Part shown: positions 15,805-23,664 of the stretch, piece by piece
Position numbering within the stretch: the first letter of the stretch is position 1
Layout of the letters: every line of letters starts with the position of its first letter
Translations under genes and position numbers: made by a program
Assembly (NCBI GenBank): GCA_017412705.1
Contig: JAFPWS010000018.1
Coordinates: 1-64,000 of the forward strand
Reading direction: 5' to 3'
From: Prevotella sp.
Lineage (GTDB): Bacteria > Bacteroidota > Bacteroidia > Bacteroidales > Bacteroidaceae
Length of the DNA: 64,000 nucleotides
The notes under the pieces: generated by a model
The model's database searches: none
What the model was told of the DNA's origin: nothing
What the model saw: only the letters and a program-made list of their open reading frames with translations

Positions 15805-18150
15805 TTATTGCTTCAGCAGATTGAGGGGCTGCTGGGGTGCCAGGGCGTTGTTTGTCTTCTCGGTGTATTCCGACAGCGTGAGGGTTGCAGACAGGGGCAG
15901 GTCGCGACTGGAGGAGCCGATGCGGAAGGTGTACTGGCCGGCCTCGGTAAGCCACTGCGAGCCGGCCTCGTCGAAGGAGGCGAGGTCGCGGGGCTGCAGG
16001 GTCATGGTGAGTGTCTGACTCTCGCCGGGCTTCAGCTCACGGGTCTTGGCGAAGGCTTTCAGCTCTTGGACGGGCTTCTCGAGACGGCCTTTGGGGGCTG
16101 TCACGTAGACTTGTGCCACCTCCTTGCCACTGACCTTGCCGGTGTTCTTGACGGTGACGCTGATGTCCACCAGGCCGGCGCGGCTCTTCACCACAGGCTT
16201 GGAGAACTGGAAGGTGGTGTAGCTGAGTCCGAAGCCGAAGGGATAGGCTACCTCCTTCTGGAAGGTGTCGAAGTAGCGATAGCCCACGTAGATGTCTTCC
16301 TCGTGGTTGGTATAGGCGTGTCCGGGGATGGGCATGTTGTTGGCTGTCATCATCTCGAAGGTATAGAAGTCAACGTTGCCGGGGAAGTTCCTGGTGGAGT
16401 GGTGGTCTGAGGCTGCGACGGGCCATGTCATAGTGAGTTTGCCTGAGGGGTTCACCTTTCCCGTGAGCAGGTCGGCGATGGAGTTGCCGCCCTCCATTCC
16501 CGGTTGCCATGCACAGAGGATGGCGTCGGGATAGCTGCTCCAGGAGGCTGTCTCGATGACGGAACCGGAGTTGATGATGACGATGACGGGCTTGCCTGCG
16601 GCGTGGAAGGCGTTGCAGACGTCGGTAATCAGGGCGCGCTCCTCGGGGATGAGGTTGAACTCGGTGTCGATGTCGCGGTCGATGCCCTCACCGGCCTGGC
16701 GGCCTATGGTGATGATGGCGGCATCGGCCGCACTGACCTCATTGTTTATCGCGATGGGGGAAAGACCTATTTCCGGATACTTCTGCTGGCCGAACATCTC
16801 CAACTGGTACCACTTGGCGGGATGTCGCTCGGCCTGGAACTTCACGCGGGCATACTCGATGTACTTGCGGTAGATGTCGGTGAGGACGGGCGAGGACTTG
16901 ATGCCTGTGTTCTCGAGACCCTGCAGCATGTCGACGACGTAGGGGGGATGGACACAGCCGGAGCCTGTGCCGCCGGAGAGGAAGTCGTACGATTTCTCGC
17001 CGAAGAGGGCAACGGTCTTGACGGCACCGTCTTTCCAGGGCAGGGTACCGTTGTTCTTCAACAGCACGATACCCTCGGCGGCACTCTGACGCGTGATGGC
17101 GGCATGGGCCTTGAAGTCGGGACTGTTGGAGGCTGGATACTGGTGGAAGCTGGGCGTCTTGACAATGTATTCGAGCATGCGGCGGACGTTACGGTCGACG
17201 TCGGCGATGTCAAGTTTGCCACTCTTCACACCTGCAATAATCTCCTCGACCTGTGCGGGCTGTCCTGGCTCCATGAGGTCGTTGCCGGCATGGACTTCGC
17301 TGACGGTTGGGAGGCCTTCGCGGATGCCAATCCAGTCGGTCATCACGATGCCCTTATAGCCCCAGTCCTCGCGCAGAATCTTGGTGAGCAGGTCGTGGTT
17401 ACCCATCGAATACTGTCCGTTGATTTGGTTGTAGGAAGCCATGATGGTCCATGGGTCACTCTCGCGGACGGCAATCTCGAAGCCACGCAGGTAAAGCTCG
17501 CGGGCGGCACGCTGGGAGACGCGCTCGTCGACAGCGGTGCGGTCGGTCTCCTGGGAGTTGACGGCAAAGTGCTTGGCAGAGACACCGGCCCCCTGGCTCT
17601 GCACACCCTGGATATAGGCGGCTGCTATCTTTCCCGTCAGCAGGGGGTCTTCGGAGTAGTATTCGAAGTTACGGCCGCAGAGTGGGTTGCGATGCAGGTT
17701 CATGCCCGGGCCGAGGATGACGTCGCAGCGGTATTCCTTGGTCTCGTTGCCGATGGCTTCGCCCACCTTGCTGACGAGCTCGGTGTTCCATGTGGAGGCG
17801 AGACAGCTGCCGATGGGGAAGGCTGTGGCGTAATAGGTTTTGTCAGTACCTTTGCGGGTTGGGTCGATACGTACGCCTGCAGGGCCGTCGGTCAGGACGG
17901 TGGCAGGGATGCCGAGACGTGGGATGGCAGGCGAGGTGCCGGCGGCACCTGCAACGAGGTCGGCCTCCCCGCCGACTACGGCTCCTGTGCCGAAAAAGTT
18001 GTTTGCACCGCCAACGAGTAGTTTGGCTTTCTCTTCAAGTGTCATGGCCTTCAACACCTCGTCGATGTTGTCGGCACTCAGTTTGGGTTGCGCAGTCATT
18101 GTTGCTGTTGTTAGCAGGAGCATGGCTCCTGAGATGAATAGTTTCTTCAT
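15805..18150 (-). CDS. GH3 beta-glycosidase (beta-glucosidase/beta-xylosidase)
   Basis: A 781-residue secreted enzyme. The start is the ATG at 18150, giving signal peptide MKKLFISGAMLLLTTATMTAQ; longer open frame upstream overlaps the next gene and has no signal sequence. Order of domains: GH3 N-terminal barrel (about 35-360) with the nucleophile Asp272 in GIVMTDWIG, the GH3 C-terminal alpha/beta domain (about 400-640, AAEGIVLLKNNGTLP), and a fibronectin-III-like domain (about 690-760, VDISVTVKNTGKVSGKEVAQVY). It releases terminal sugars from imported oligosaccharides in the periplasm, matching xylobiose breakdown by the neighbouring locus, though GH3 specificity cannot be read from sequence. 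It follows a conserved gene by 11 bases and converges on the xylanase operon. Confidence 0.92.
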   Translation of the reverse strand: MKKLFISGAMLLLTTATMTAQPKLSADNIDEVLKAMTLEEKAKLLVGGANNFFGTGAVVGGEADLVAGAAGTSPAIPRLGIPATVLTDGPAGVRIDPTRKGTDKTYYATAFPIGSCLASTWNTELVSKVGEAIGNETKEYRCDVILGPGMNLHRNPLCGRNFEYYSEDPLLTGKIAAAYIQGVQSQGAGVSAKHFAVNSQETDRTAVDERVSQRAARELYLRGFEIAVRESDPWTIMASYNQINGQYSMGNHDLLTKILREDWGYKGIVMTDWIGIREGLPTVSEVHAGNDLMEPGQPAQVEEIIAGVKSGKLDIADVDRNVRRMLEYIVKTPSFHQYPASNSPDFKAHAAITRQSAAEGIVLLKNNGTLPWKDGAVKTVALFGEKSYDFLSGGTGSGCVHPPYVVDMLQGLENTGIKSSPVLTDIYRKYIEYARVKFQAERHPAKWYQLEMFGQQKYPEIGLSPIAINNEVSAADAAIITIGRQAGEGIDRDIDTEFNLIPEERALITDVCNAFHAAGKPVIVIINSGSVIETASWSSYPDAILCAWQPGMEGGNSIADLLTGKVNPSGKLTMTWPVAASDHHSTRNFPGNVDFYTFEMMTANNMPIPGHAYTNHEEDIYVGYRYFDTFQKEVAYPFGFGLSYTTFQFSKPVVKSRAGLVDISVTVKNTGKVSGKEVAQVYVTAPKGRLEKPVQELKAFAKTRELKPGESQTLTMTLQPRDLASFDEAGSQWLTEAGQYTFRIGSSSRDLPLSATLTLSEYTEKTNNALAPQQPLNLLKQ

Positions 18151-18161
18151 AATTATAGTAT

Positions 18162-18809
18162 TTATAGGTAATATGCTTTCAGTTGTTCGGCATAGTCGGC
18201 CAGTTGACGGACATCGCCATTGCCGTAGCGCTGCCATACTTGTGTGCAGGGCAGCAGGAGACGGCTTAGCGACACGTCGCGGCGATGGAGGTAGGGGTCG
18301 CAATGCTGGAAGACGTCGAGGACGTCGACTACCAGGGCAGTGGGGATGTGCAGCAGTCGGGCCAGCTCCAGCACCTCAGGGGTCTGGCTGACCATAGTGG
18401 CTGGCGTAAGTCGGAAATAGAGGTCGAGTACGAGGGTGAGCATGACGGGTGTCAGGCGCCCGTCCTCGGCCAAGGGGCGGAAGTCGCGCTCGAAGGTCTC
18501 CTGCACGTCGACACCCTCAAAGAAATGACCTCCGCTGTTGAAGCCCTTCATGCTGCGCAACAGGCTGACGGCACGGCTCAGGCGTCGTGGGTTCTGACTG
18601 TATTCCTGCCAGAGGCGTTCGATGCGGGGAGTACGCAGACGGGCTATCTCACCCATCCGCTCATGCAGCTCCTGAGGAGTGATGTGCAACTCCAGACTCA
18701 GGTCTACCATGCTACGGCTAAACACTGGTTTGATGCCTACGGGACGGCGCAGATACTGCTGCATGAGCAGTAGCCAGTAGTCGTCTTGCCACAATTGTTT
18801 CTTTGCCAT
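18162..18809 (-). CDS. Conserved Bacteroidales protein of unknown function upstream of GH3
   Basis: A 215-residue soluble protein, starting MAKKQLWQDDYWLLL at the ATG at 18809; an upstream in-frame ATG at 18872 would run through a promoter region and is less likely. It is mostly helical, with FSRSMVDLSLELHITPQELH and a conserved-looking centre KGFNSGGHFFEGVDVQETFERDF. I recall similar proteins as uncharacterised in Bacteroidales, and give no function. It has no signal peptide or membrane segment. It is 11 bases upstream of the GH3 gene and probably heads a two-gene operon. The divergent histidine phosphatase promoter lies immediately upstream. Confidence 0.7.
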   Translation of the reverse strand: MAKKQLWQDDYWLLLMQQYLRRPVGIKPVFSRSMVDLSLELHITPQELHERMGEIARLRTPRIERLWQEYSQNPRRLSRAVSLLRSMKGFNSGGHFFEGVDVQETFERDFRPLAEDGRLTPVMLTLVLDLYFRLTPATMVSQTPEVLELARLLHIPTALVVDVLDVFQHCDPYLHRRDVSLSRLLLPCTQVWQRYGNGDVRQLADYAEQLKAYYL

Positions 18810-18833
18810 TTGATGTACTTTTTTGTCATTTAG

Positions 18834-18865
18834 TTTGCAAATATAAGTATTTTTTTTTATATTTG
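18834..18865 (+). promoter_or_regulatory. Promoter of the histidine phosphatase pair
   Basis: TTTG at 18834-18837 and TATATTTG at 18858-18865 are 20 bases apart, an almost ideal Bacteroidota -33/-7 promoter, 21 bases before the ATG at 18887. Confidence 0.75.
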
Positions 18866-18886
18866 CACACAAATTGGAAGAAAGTT

Positions 18887-20188
18887 ATGCGAAAAATACT
18901 GATTATGGCAGCTTTGGTTGCCTTTGTTGTCAGTCTTCAAGCTCAAACTGTCCGTGACGAGATTCGTAGGAACATACGTTGTTCAGCCAGCAACTACATG
19001 GCATATCCCAATCCAGTGCAGCATGAGCTGACACCGGCCCCCAAAGGGAAGAAACCGTTCTACATCAGTCACTACGGACGGCATGGGTCGCGCTATCATA
19101 ACAAGCCTGACACCTATGATATACCGTATCTGGTGTTGGCCAAGGCCGACAGCCTGGGAAAGCTCACTCGGTTGGGGCGAGACGTGTTGCACCGGCTGGA
19201 TGTGATTCGTAAGGACGCCTATGAGCGTTGGGGTGAGCTGACAGACCTTGGGGCCAGCCAGCACCGGAATATCATGCGCCGTATGGTGGAGCGTTTCCCG
19301 GAGGTGTTTGAGGGGTGGGCGTCCATTGATGCCCGCAGCACTACGATAACGCGTTGCATCCTATCGATGGAGAACGCCATGCTGCAGCTGTCCAAGATGA
19401 GACCCGGAGTGAACATCCACCATAATGCCACCCATCGTGACATGTACTATCTGAACCAGCAGGACAGGCACCTGTTTGCCATGAAGATGGACTCGGTCAC
19501 GAAGGTTCGCTACGATGCCTTTGTCCAGAAGCATGAGAACAACGACCGTCTGATGCACGAGCTGTTCAACGACACGGCCTATGTGCGCCAGCATGTGGAT
19601 GCCGACAGGCTGAACTATCATCTCTTCAAGGTGGCCAGCAATATCCAAAGTACGGATGTGCGCAAGAGCATCACGCTGTATGACCTGTTCACGGACGATG
19701 AGGCCTACAACAACTGGAAGAAGGAGAACGCCTGGTGGTATGTCTGCTTTGGCGGCTCTTCCATTAACGGCTGTCTGCAACCCTACACGCAGCGTAACCT
19801 GCTGCGTCGGATTATAGAGCAGGCTGACAGCTGCATCCGTCTGGAGAACCCTGGCGTACAGCTGCGGTACGGCCACGAGACGGTGTTACTGCCCTTGGTA
19901 TGCCTGTTGGATGTCAATGGCTACGGGTTGGCGACAGACAATCTGGAGTCGTTGGATAGGAAAGGGTGGGCGAACTACAAGATATTCCCCATGGCAGGCA
20001 ATCTGCAGCTGATATTCTATCGTGAGGACGCCCAGGACGACGATGTGCTGGTGAAGGTGCTGCTCAACGAGAATGAGGCCACGCTGCCTCTGAAGCGTAT
20101 TGGCGAGGCCTATTATCGCTGGAAGGACTTCCGTGACTACTACCTGCTGAAGCTGGAAACATACGAACAACTGATAAGTAAGGAATGA
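18887..20188 (+). CDS. Secreted histidine-type phosphatase (first of a pair)
   Basis: A 433-residue member of the histidine phosphatase superfamily, branch 2 (acid phosphatase/inositol-phosphate phosphatase type). The start at 18887 gives signal peptide MRKILIMAALVAFVVSLQAQ. The RHG motif is YGRHGSRY with nucleophile His66; the distal motif is RYGHETVLLPL, with HE where many members have HD or HAE. The substrate is unknown; phytate and other phosphate esters are possible. The next gene is a paralogue that begins four bases before this stop, so both are translated together. About half the residues are shared, including DSCIRLE and RWKDFR. Promoter is at 18834-18865. Confidence 0.9.
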   Translation: MRKILIMAALVAFVVSLQAQTVRDEIRRNIRCSASNYMAYPNPVQHELTPAPKGKKPFYISHYGRHGSRYHNKPDTYDIPYLVLAKADSLGKLTRLGRDVLHRLDVIRKDAYERWGELTDLGASQHRNIMRRMVERFPEVFEGWASIDARSTTITRCILSMENAMLQLSKMRPGVNIHHNATHRDMYYLNQQDRHLFAMKMDSVTKVRYDAFVQKHENNDRLMHELFNDTAYVRQHVDADRLNYHLFKVASNIQSTDVRKSITLYDLFTDDEAYNNWKKENAWWYVCFGGSSINGCLQPYTQRNLLRRIIEQADSCIRLENPGVQLRYGHETVLLPLVCLLDVNGYGLATDNLESLDRKGWANYKIFPMAGNLQLIFYREDAQDDDVLVKVLLNENEATLPLKRIGEAYYRWKDFRDYYLLKLETYEQLISKE

Positions 20189-21537
20189 TGGCACAGAACG
20201 GGCATAAAAAATATCGGGGCATTAGCTGGAGAACAATAGGATTCCTGTTGCTGCTGCTCTTTGTGTCTGCCTGTCTGCCAGTCAAGGCCCAGAGCGCCTT
20301 TTCCCTCATTACCAGCAACCGTAACTTCTCCGCCAGCAACTATTGCATCTATCCTGACAGCATTGAGCCTGTGATGACGGCCCCCCCTGCAGGCAAGAAG
20401 CCCTTCTACATCTCACACTATGGACGCCACGGCTCACGCTATCTCAGCAATCGCAAAGGCTATGACATACCCTACCAGATGCTGGCCAAGGCTGACAGCT
20501 TGGGTAAGCTGACACCGACAGGCAAGGATGTTTTTGCCGAGATGACCATGATTCTGCAGGACACGGAAGGCCGTTGGGGCGACTTGACGGGGCTGGGCAA
20601 GCAACAGCACCGTGACATTGCCCGCCGCATGATGGAGCGCTTCCCTGAGGTCTTTGCGGGTGCAGCCCGTATCGATGCACGCAGCACGACAGTCAACCGC
20701 TGCGTCGTCTCCATGGGAGCGGCCATGCAACAGATGATAGCCTTGAACCCGAAGCTCCGTATCACGATGGAAGCGTCGAAGCGAGACATGTGGTATATGA
20801 ACTACCAGGATAAGCACCTGCGTTCGCTGATGAATACGCCGGCAACGAAGGCGGCTTACGACCAGTTCTCTTCATCACGTATCGGCAATCCCAGGCTGAT
20901 GCACCTGTTGTTCAACGACTCGGTATATGCCAAGGAACAGGTGAGTGAGGAGTGGCTTAACTACTATCTACTGAAGACGGCGCTCATACAGCAGAATACA
21001 TCGATGAGCAAGCGGAGCAAGCTGATTGAATATTTCTCTTATGAGGAGATTCACCGGTTCTGGCAGCGGGAGAATGCGTGGTGGTACTTCACCTATGGCC
21101 CCTCGCCCTTGAATGGTGGCAAGCAGCCTTATACCCAGCGTAAATTGTTGCGTCGCATCATAGAACAGGCTGACAGCTGTATTCGTCTGGAGGCTCCCGG
21201 TGCCCAGTTGCGCTATGGCCACGAGACGGTAGTGTTGCCCCTGACCTGTCTGCTGGGCATCAATGGCTTTGACTTCCAGACGGAAGACCTGGAGCGACTG
21301 GAGGAAAGTGGCTGGTGGGCATGCCTGGTATTCCCCATGGCTTCCAATATTCAAATCGTGTTCTATCGTGAGAGCCCGAGGGATAAGGATGTCCTTGTCA
21401 AGGTGTTGCTGAACGAGCGCGAGACACGCCTGCCCTTGCCCGACGGGCTGGCACCTTACTATCGTTGGAAGGACTTTCGTGAGTACTATCTGAAGAAACT
21501 CAACGCCTACCAGGAAATGCCTGCCAGTGAAAAGTGA
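20185..21537 (+). CDS. Secreted histidine-type phosphatase (second of a pair)
   Basis: A 450-residue paralogue of the preceding gene, with the same YGRHGSRY motif (nucleophile His82) and RYGHETVVLPL. It starts at overlapping ATGATG (20185 or 20188) and the four-base overlap with the upstream stop implies translational coupling. The N-terminus is longer, MMAQNGHKKYRG before the hydrophobic FLLLLLFVSACLPVKAQ. The Cys in VSAC fits a lipobox loosely, but the AxA-like PVKAQ site suggests ordinary cleavage; both are possible. The pair could differ in substrate or location. The stop is only three bases from the convergent sufE-like gene, leaving no room for a terminator. Confidence 0.9.
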   Translation: MMAQNGHKKYRGISWRTIGFLLLLLFVSACLPVKAQSAFSLITSNRNFSASNYCIYPDSIEPVMTAPPAGKKPFYISHYGRHGSRYLSNRKGYDIPYQMLAKADSLGKLTPTGKDVFAEMTMILQDTEGRWGDLTGLGKQQHRDIARRMMERFPEVFAGAARIDARSTTVNRCVVSMGAAMQQMIALNPKLRITMEASKRDMWYMNYQDKHLRSLMNTPATKAAYDQFSSSRIGNPRLMHLLFNDSVYAKEQVSEEWLNYYLLKTALIQQNTSMSKRSKLIEYFSYEEIHRFWQRENAWWYFTYGPSPLNGGKQPYTQRKLLRRIIEQADSCIRLEAPGAQLRYGHETVVLPLTCLLGINGFDFQTEDLERLEESGWWACLVFPMASNIQIVFYRESPRDKDVLVKVLLNERETRLPLPDGLAPYYRWKDFREYYLKKLNAYQEMPASEK

Positions 21538-21540
21538 CGA

Positions 21541-21963
21541 CTATTGCTTGGCCTGAAAAGCCAAGGCATACATGCGCATCTGCTTCACCATGGCCAGCAA
21601 GCCGTTGGAGCGGGTGGGGGAGAGGTGATCCTTGAGGCCAATCTCATTGATGAAGTAAAGGTCAGCATCCAGAATCTCCTTGGGGGTATGCCCTGACAGC
21701 ACACGGATGAGCAAGGCGACAATGCCTTTTACAATCAATGCATCACTCTCGGCGGTGAAGCCGATGACGCCGTCCTTGTAGTCTGCCTGAAGCCACACAC
21801 GGCTCTGGCAACCGTCAATGAGGTTGCTCTCTACCTTATACTGTTCGTCCAGCGGCTCCTGCTCGTTACCTAAGTCTATGAGCAGCTGATACTTGTCCAT
21901 CCAGTCGTCAAAACCGCTGAACTCCTCTATAATCTCGTCTTGTATCTCGTTAATTGTTGCCAT
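21541..21963 (-). CDS. sufE: SufE-family sulfur acceptor protein
   Basis: A 140-residue protein of the SufE/CsdE family, which takes persulfide sulfur from the cysteine desulfurase SufS for Fe-S cluster assembly in the cytoplasm. The family signature is present: FSGFDDWMDKYQLLIDLG at the N-terminus, the acceptor Cys in LIDGCQSRVWL, and ALLIRVLSGHTPKEIL in the C-terminal half. Length is normal. The first 14 bases overlap the 3' end of the U32 gene upstream, so the two are cotranscribed; no suf operon genes are visible nearby. The pairing with U32 is compact but its meaning is unclear. Confidence 0.92.
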   Translation of the reverse strand: MATINEIQDEIIEEFSGFDDWMDKYQLLIDLGNEQEPLDEQYKVESNLIDGCQSRVWLQADYKDGVIGFTAESDALIVKGIVALLIRVLSGHTPKEILDADLYFINEIGLKDHLSPTRSNGLLAMVKQMRMYALAFQAKQ

Positions 21964-23200
21964 TGTCTTTGATGATTTTGAATAGTTTGTCGCTGGGGCG
22001 AACCTTCTCTGGTACCTTGATGCTGACGCGGGTGCCTTGCAGGGCTGTCTCTACAGCCTGAACGTCGTCGTGAATCTCATCGACAGTGACGTAGAGGGCT
22101 CCTGTCGTGGGGCCGGTGATGAGCATCTTGTCGCCAACGGAAAAGGTGTCGGCTTCGACGGTAAACTCTGCGACGCCCAGCCGTGAGAAGTACTTGACAC
22201 CTTTGCCTATATATTGTTTACGCTCTGTAGCATTAGAACCGTAGTTCTTGTTCCATTCGCCCAGCTGCCGGCCTTGGTAGTAGCCATCCCAGAAGCCACG
22301 ATTGAAGACCGTTGCCAGCCGTTCGTCCCAGGCGTCTTTCTTCTCTTCGGAGAAGGTGTTGTCCAGCACGCTCTGGATGGCCTCCTTGTAGCATTGTACC
22401 ACTGTCAGCACATATTCAGGGCCACGGGCACGTCCCTCTATCTTGAACACGCGGACACCCGACCTCATCATACGGTCTATGAAGCGGATGGTCTTCAGGT
22501 CCTTGGGCGACATGATGTATTTGTTGTCTATCTCAAGCTCTGTACCTGTCTCCCGGTCGGTGACGATGTACGAGCGACGGCATATCTGCATGCAGGCTCC
22601 GCGATTGGCAGAGCGCCCTGTGTTGTCTAAGCTCATATAGCACTTTCCGCTGATGGCCATACAAAGAGCTCCGTGACAGAACATCTCTATGCGCACCAAC
22701 TCGCCCGAGGGGCCGGTGATGTGCTGCTCCTCTATCTGACGATAGATGTCGGCCACTTGGTCAAGATTCAACTCCCGGGCCAGCACCACGACGTCGGCAA
22801 ACTGGGCATAGAACTTCAGGGCCTCGATGTTCGAGATGTTCAATTGGGTAGAGAGATGTACCTCCACTCCCACCTGGCGACAGTAAGTCATGACAGCGAT
22901 GTCGCAGGCGATGATGGCTGTAATGTCAGCATCATGGGCTGCGTCTACTATCTGGTGCATCAGCTCGATGTCTTCGCCATAGATGATGGTATTGACTGTC
23001 AGGTATGACTTGACACTATGCTCCTTGCAGGTAGCGGCAATCTCCCGGAGGTCGTCTATGGTAAAGTGGTTGGCAGAGTGCGAACGCATATTCAGCTGCT
23101 CCACACCGAAATAGACGCTTCCTGCCCCAGCTTTCAGTGCAGCAGCCAGCGCATCGCGGCTGCCCACAGGGGCCATAATTTCATAATCTTTCAGATTCAC
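21950..23200 (-). CDS. Peptidase U32 family protein
   Basis: A 416-residue U32-family protein, with N-terminal EIMAPVGSRDALAAALKAGAGSVYFG and the central signature FCHGALCMAISGKCYMS, NRGACMQICRRSY, typical of the family's Cys-rich block. E. coli members such as RlhA and TrhP hydroxylate RNA with help from an Fe-S cluster, so RNA modification is more likely than proteolysis; this is family knowledge. The C-terminal beta domain (about 320-410) contains SVGDKMLITGPTTG. The start given is a GTG; the promoter box TACCTTTG ends five bases before it, so the mRNA would be leaderless, or translation begins at the ATG eight codons on (23176). It overlaps sufE by 14 bases. Confidence 0.88.
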   Translation of the reverse strand: MNLKDYEIMAPVGSRDALAAALKAGAGSVYFGVEQLNMRSHSANHFTIDDLREIAATCKEHSVKSYLTVNTIIYGEDIELMHQIVDAAHDADITAIIACDIAVMTYCRQVGVEVHLSTQLNISNIEALKFYAQFADVVVLARELNLDQVADIYRQIEEQHITGPSGELVRIEMFCHGALCMAISGKCYMSLDNTGRSANRGACMQICRRSYIVTDRETGTELEIDNKYIMSPKDLKTIRFIDRMMRSGVRVFKIEGRARGPEYVLTVVQCYKEAIQSVLDNTFSEEKKDAWDERLATVFNRGFWDGYYQGRQLGEWNKNYGSNATERKQYIGKGVKYFSRLGVAEFTVEADTFSVGDKMLITGPTTGALYVTVDEIHDDVQAVETALQGTRVSIKVPEKVRPSDKLFKIIKDNGNN

Positions 23201-23205
23201 GGCTG

Positions 23206-23213
23206 CAAAGGTA
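23206..23213 (-). promoter_or_regulatory. -7 box of the U32-sufE operon
   Basis: TACCTTTG on the minus strand ends five bases before the GTG at 23200, leaving essentially no leader. Confidence 0.55.
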
Positions 23214-23255
23214 CTAAATAATTCTTAATTCTTGTTTTTATTCTTATTTTATTTG

Positions 23256-23263
23256 TAACTTTG
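23256..23263 (+). promoter_or_regulatory. -7 box upstream of the pectin-related genes
   Basis: TAACTTTG matches TAnnTTTG; TTG about 21 bases upstream may serve as the -33 element. The first ATG is 32 bases downstream. It is divergent from the box at 23206. Confidence 0.5.
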
Positions 23264-23295
23264 CAGCCGAAAGTAAGAACATAAACAAACTGGCT

Positions 23296-23658
23296 ATGAT
23301 GAAACAAGCATTATTGATGGTGTGCCTGATGATTGCCACGGGTGCTATGGCGCAGACCGAAACGACACAGAAAGTGACGGTAGGGGGGACGGTGATAGAC
23401 AAGACTGTCAGCAAGATTACCTTCGATGGCGACAATGTTGTCCTCGGCTTTACCGACCAGACTACACAGACTGCTGATATGGAGCAGGTTAGCATTTCGT
23501 TTGTCTACACCTCGACGGGAATTGGCGAGCAGGTGAGGACTGAGGTGTCAGGCAGCCGGAAGATATATAACTTGAACGGTCAGTACATAGGCAAGGACCG
23601 GCAAGGTCTGTCTAAGGGAATTTATATCGTCAATGGTCAGAAAGTCATTATCCAGTAA
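23296..23658 (+). CDS. Small secreted protein with C-terminal sorting-like tail
   Basis: A 120-residue exported protein. The signal peptide is MKQALLMVCLMIATGAMAQ; start at 23296 or, one codon later, at 23299. The mature part is beta-rich and Thr/Val-rich, and the end, RKIYNLNGQYIGKDRQGLSKGIYIVNGQKV, matches the short C-terminal tail seen on many Prevotella secreted proteins and resembling type IX sorting domains. The N-terminal beta segment resembles that of the pectate lyase encoded next, so it may be a stand-alone version of that accessory domain. It precedes the pectate lyase by six bases and is the first gene of the operon. Function unknown. Confidence 0.75.
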   Translation: MMKQALLMVCLMIATGAMAQTETTQKVTVGGTVIDKTVSKITFDGDNVVLGFTDQTTQTADMEQVSISFVYTSTGIGEQVRTEVSGSRKIYNLNGQYIGKDRQGLSKGIYIVNGQKVIIQ

Positions 23659-23664
23659 GTTGCT

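Noticed and set aside
16504..18021. 505-codon open frame on the plus strand across the GH3 gene
   Set aside because: Antisense shadow; Asp/Val/Gly-rich composition, no family motifs, while the minus strand encodes a complete GH3 enzyme.
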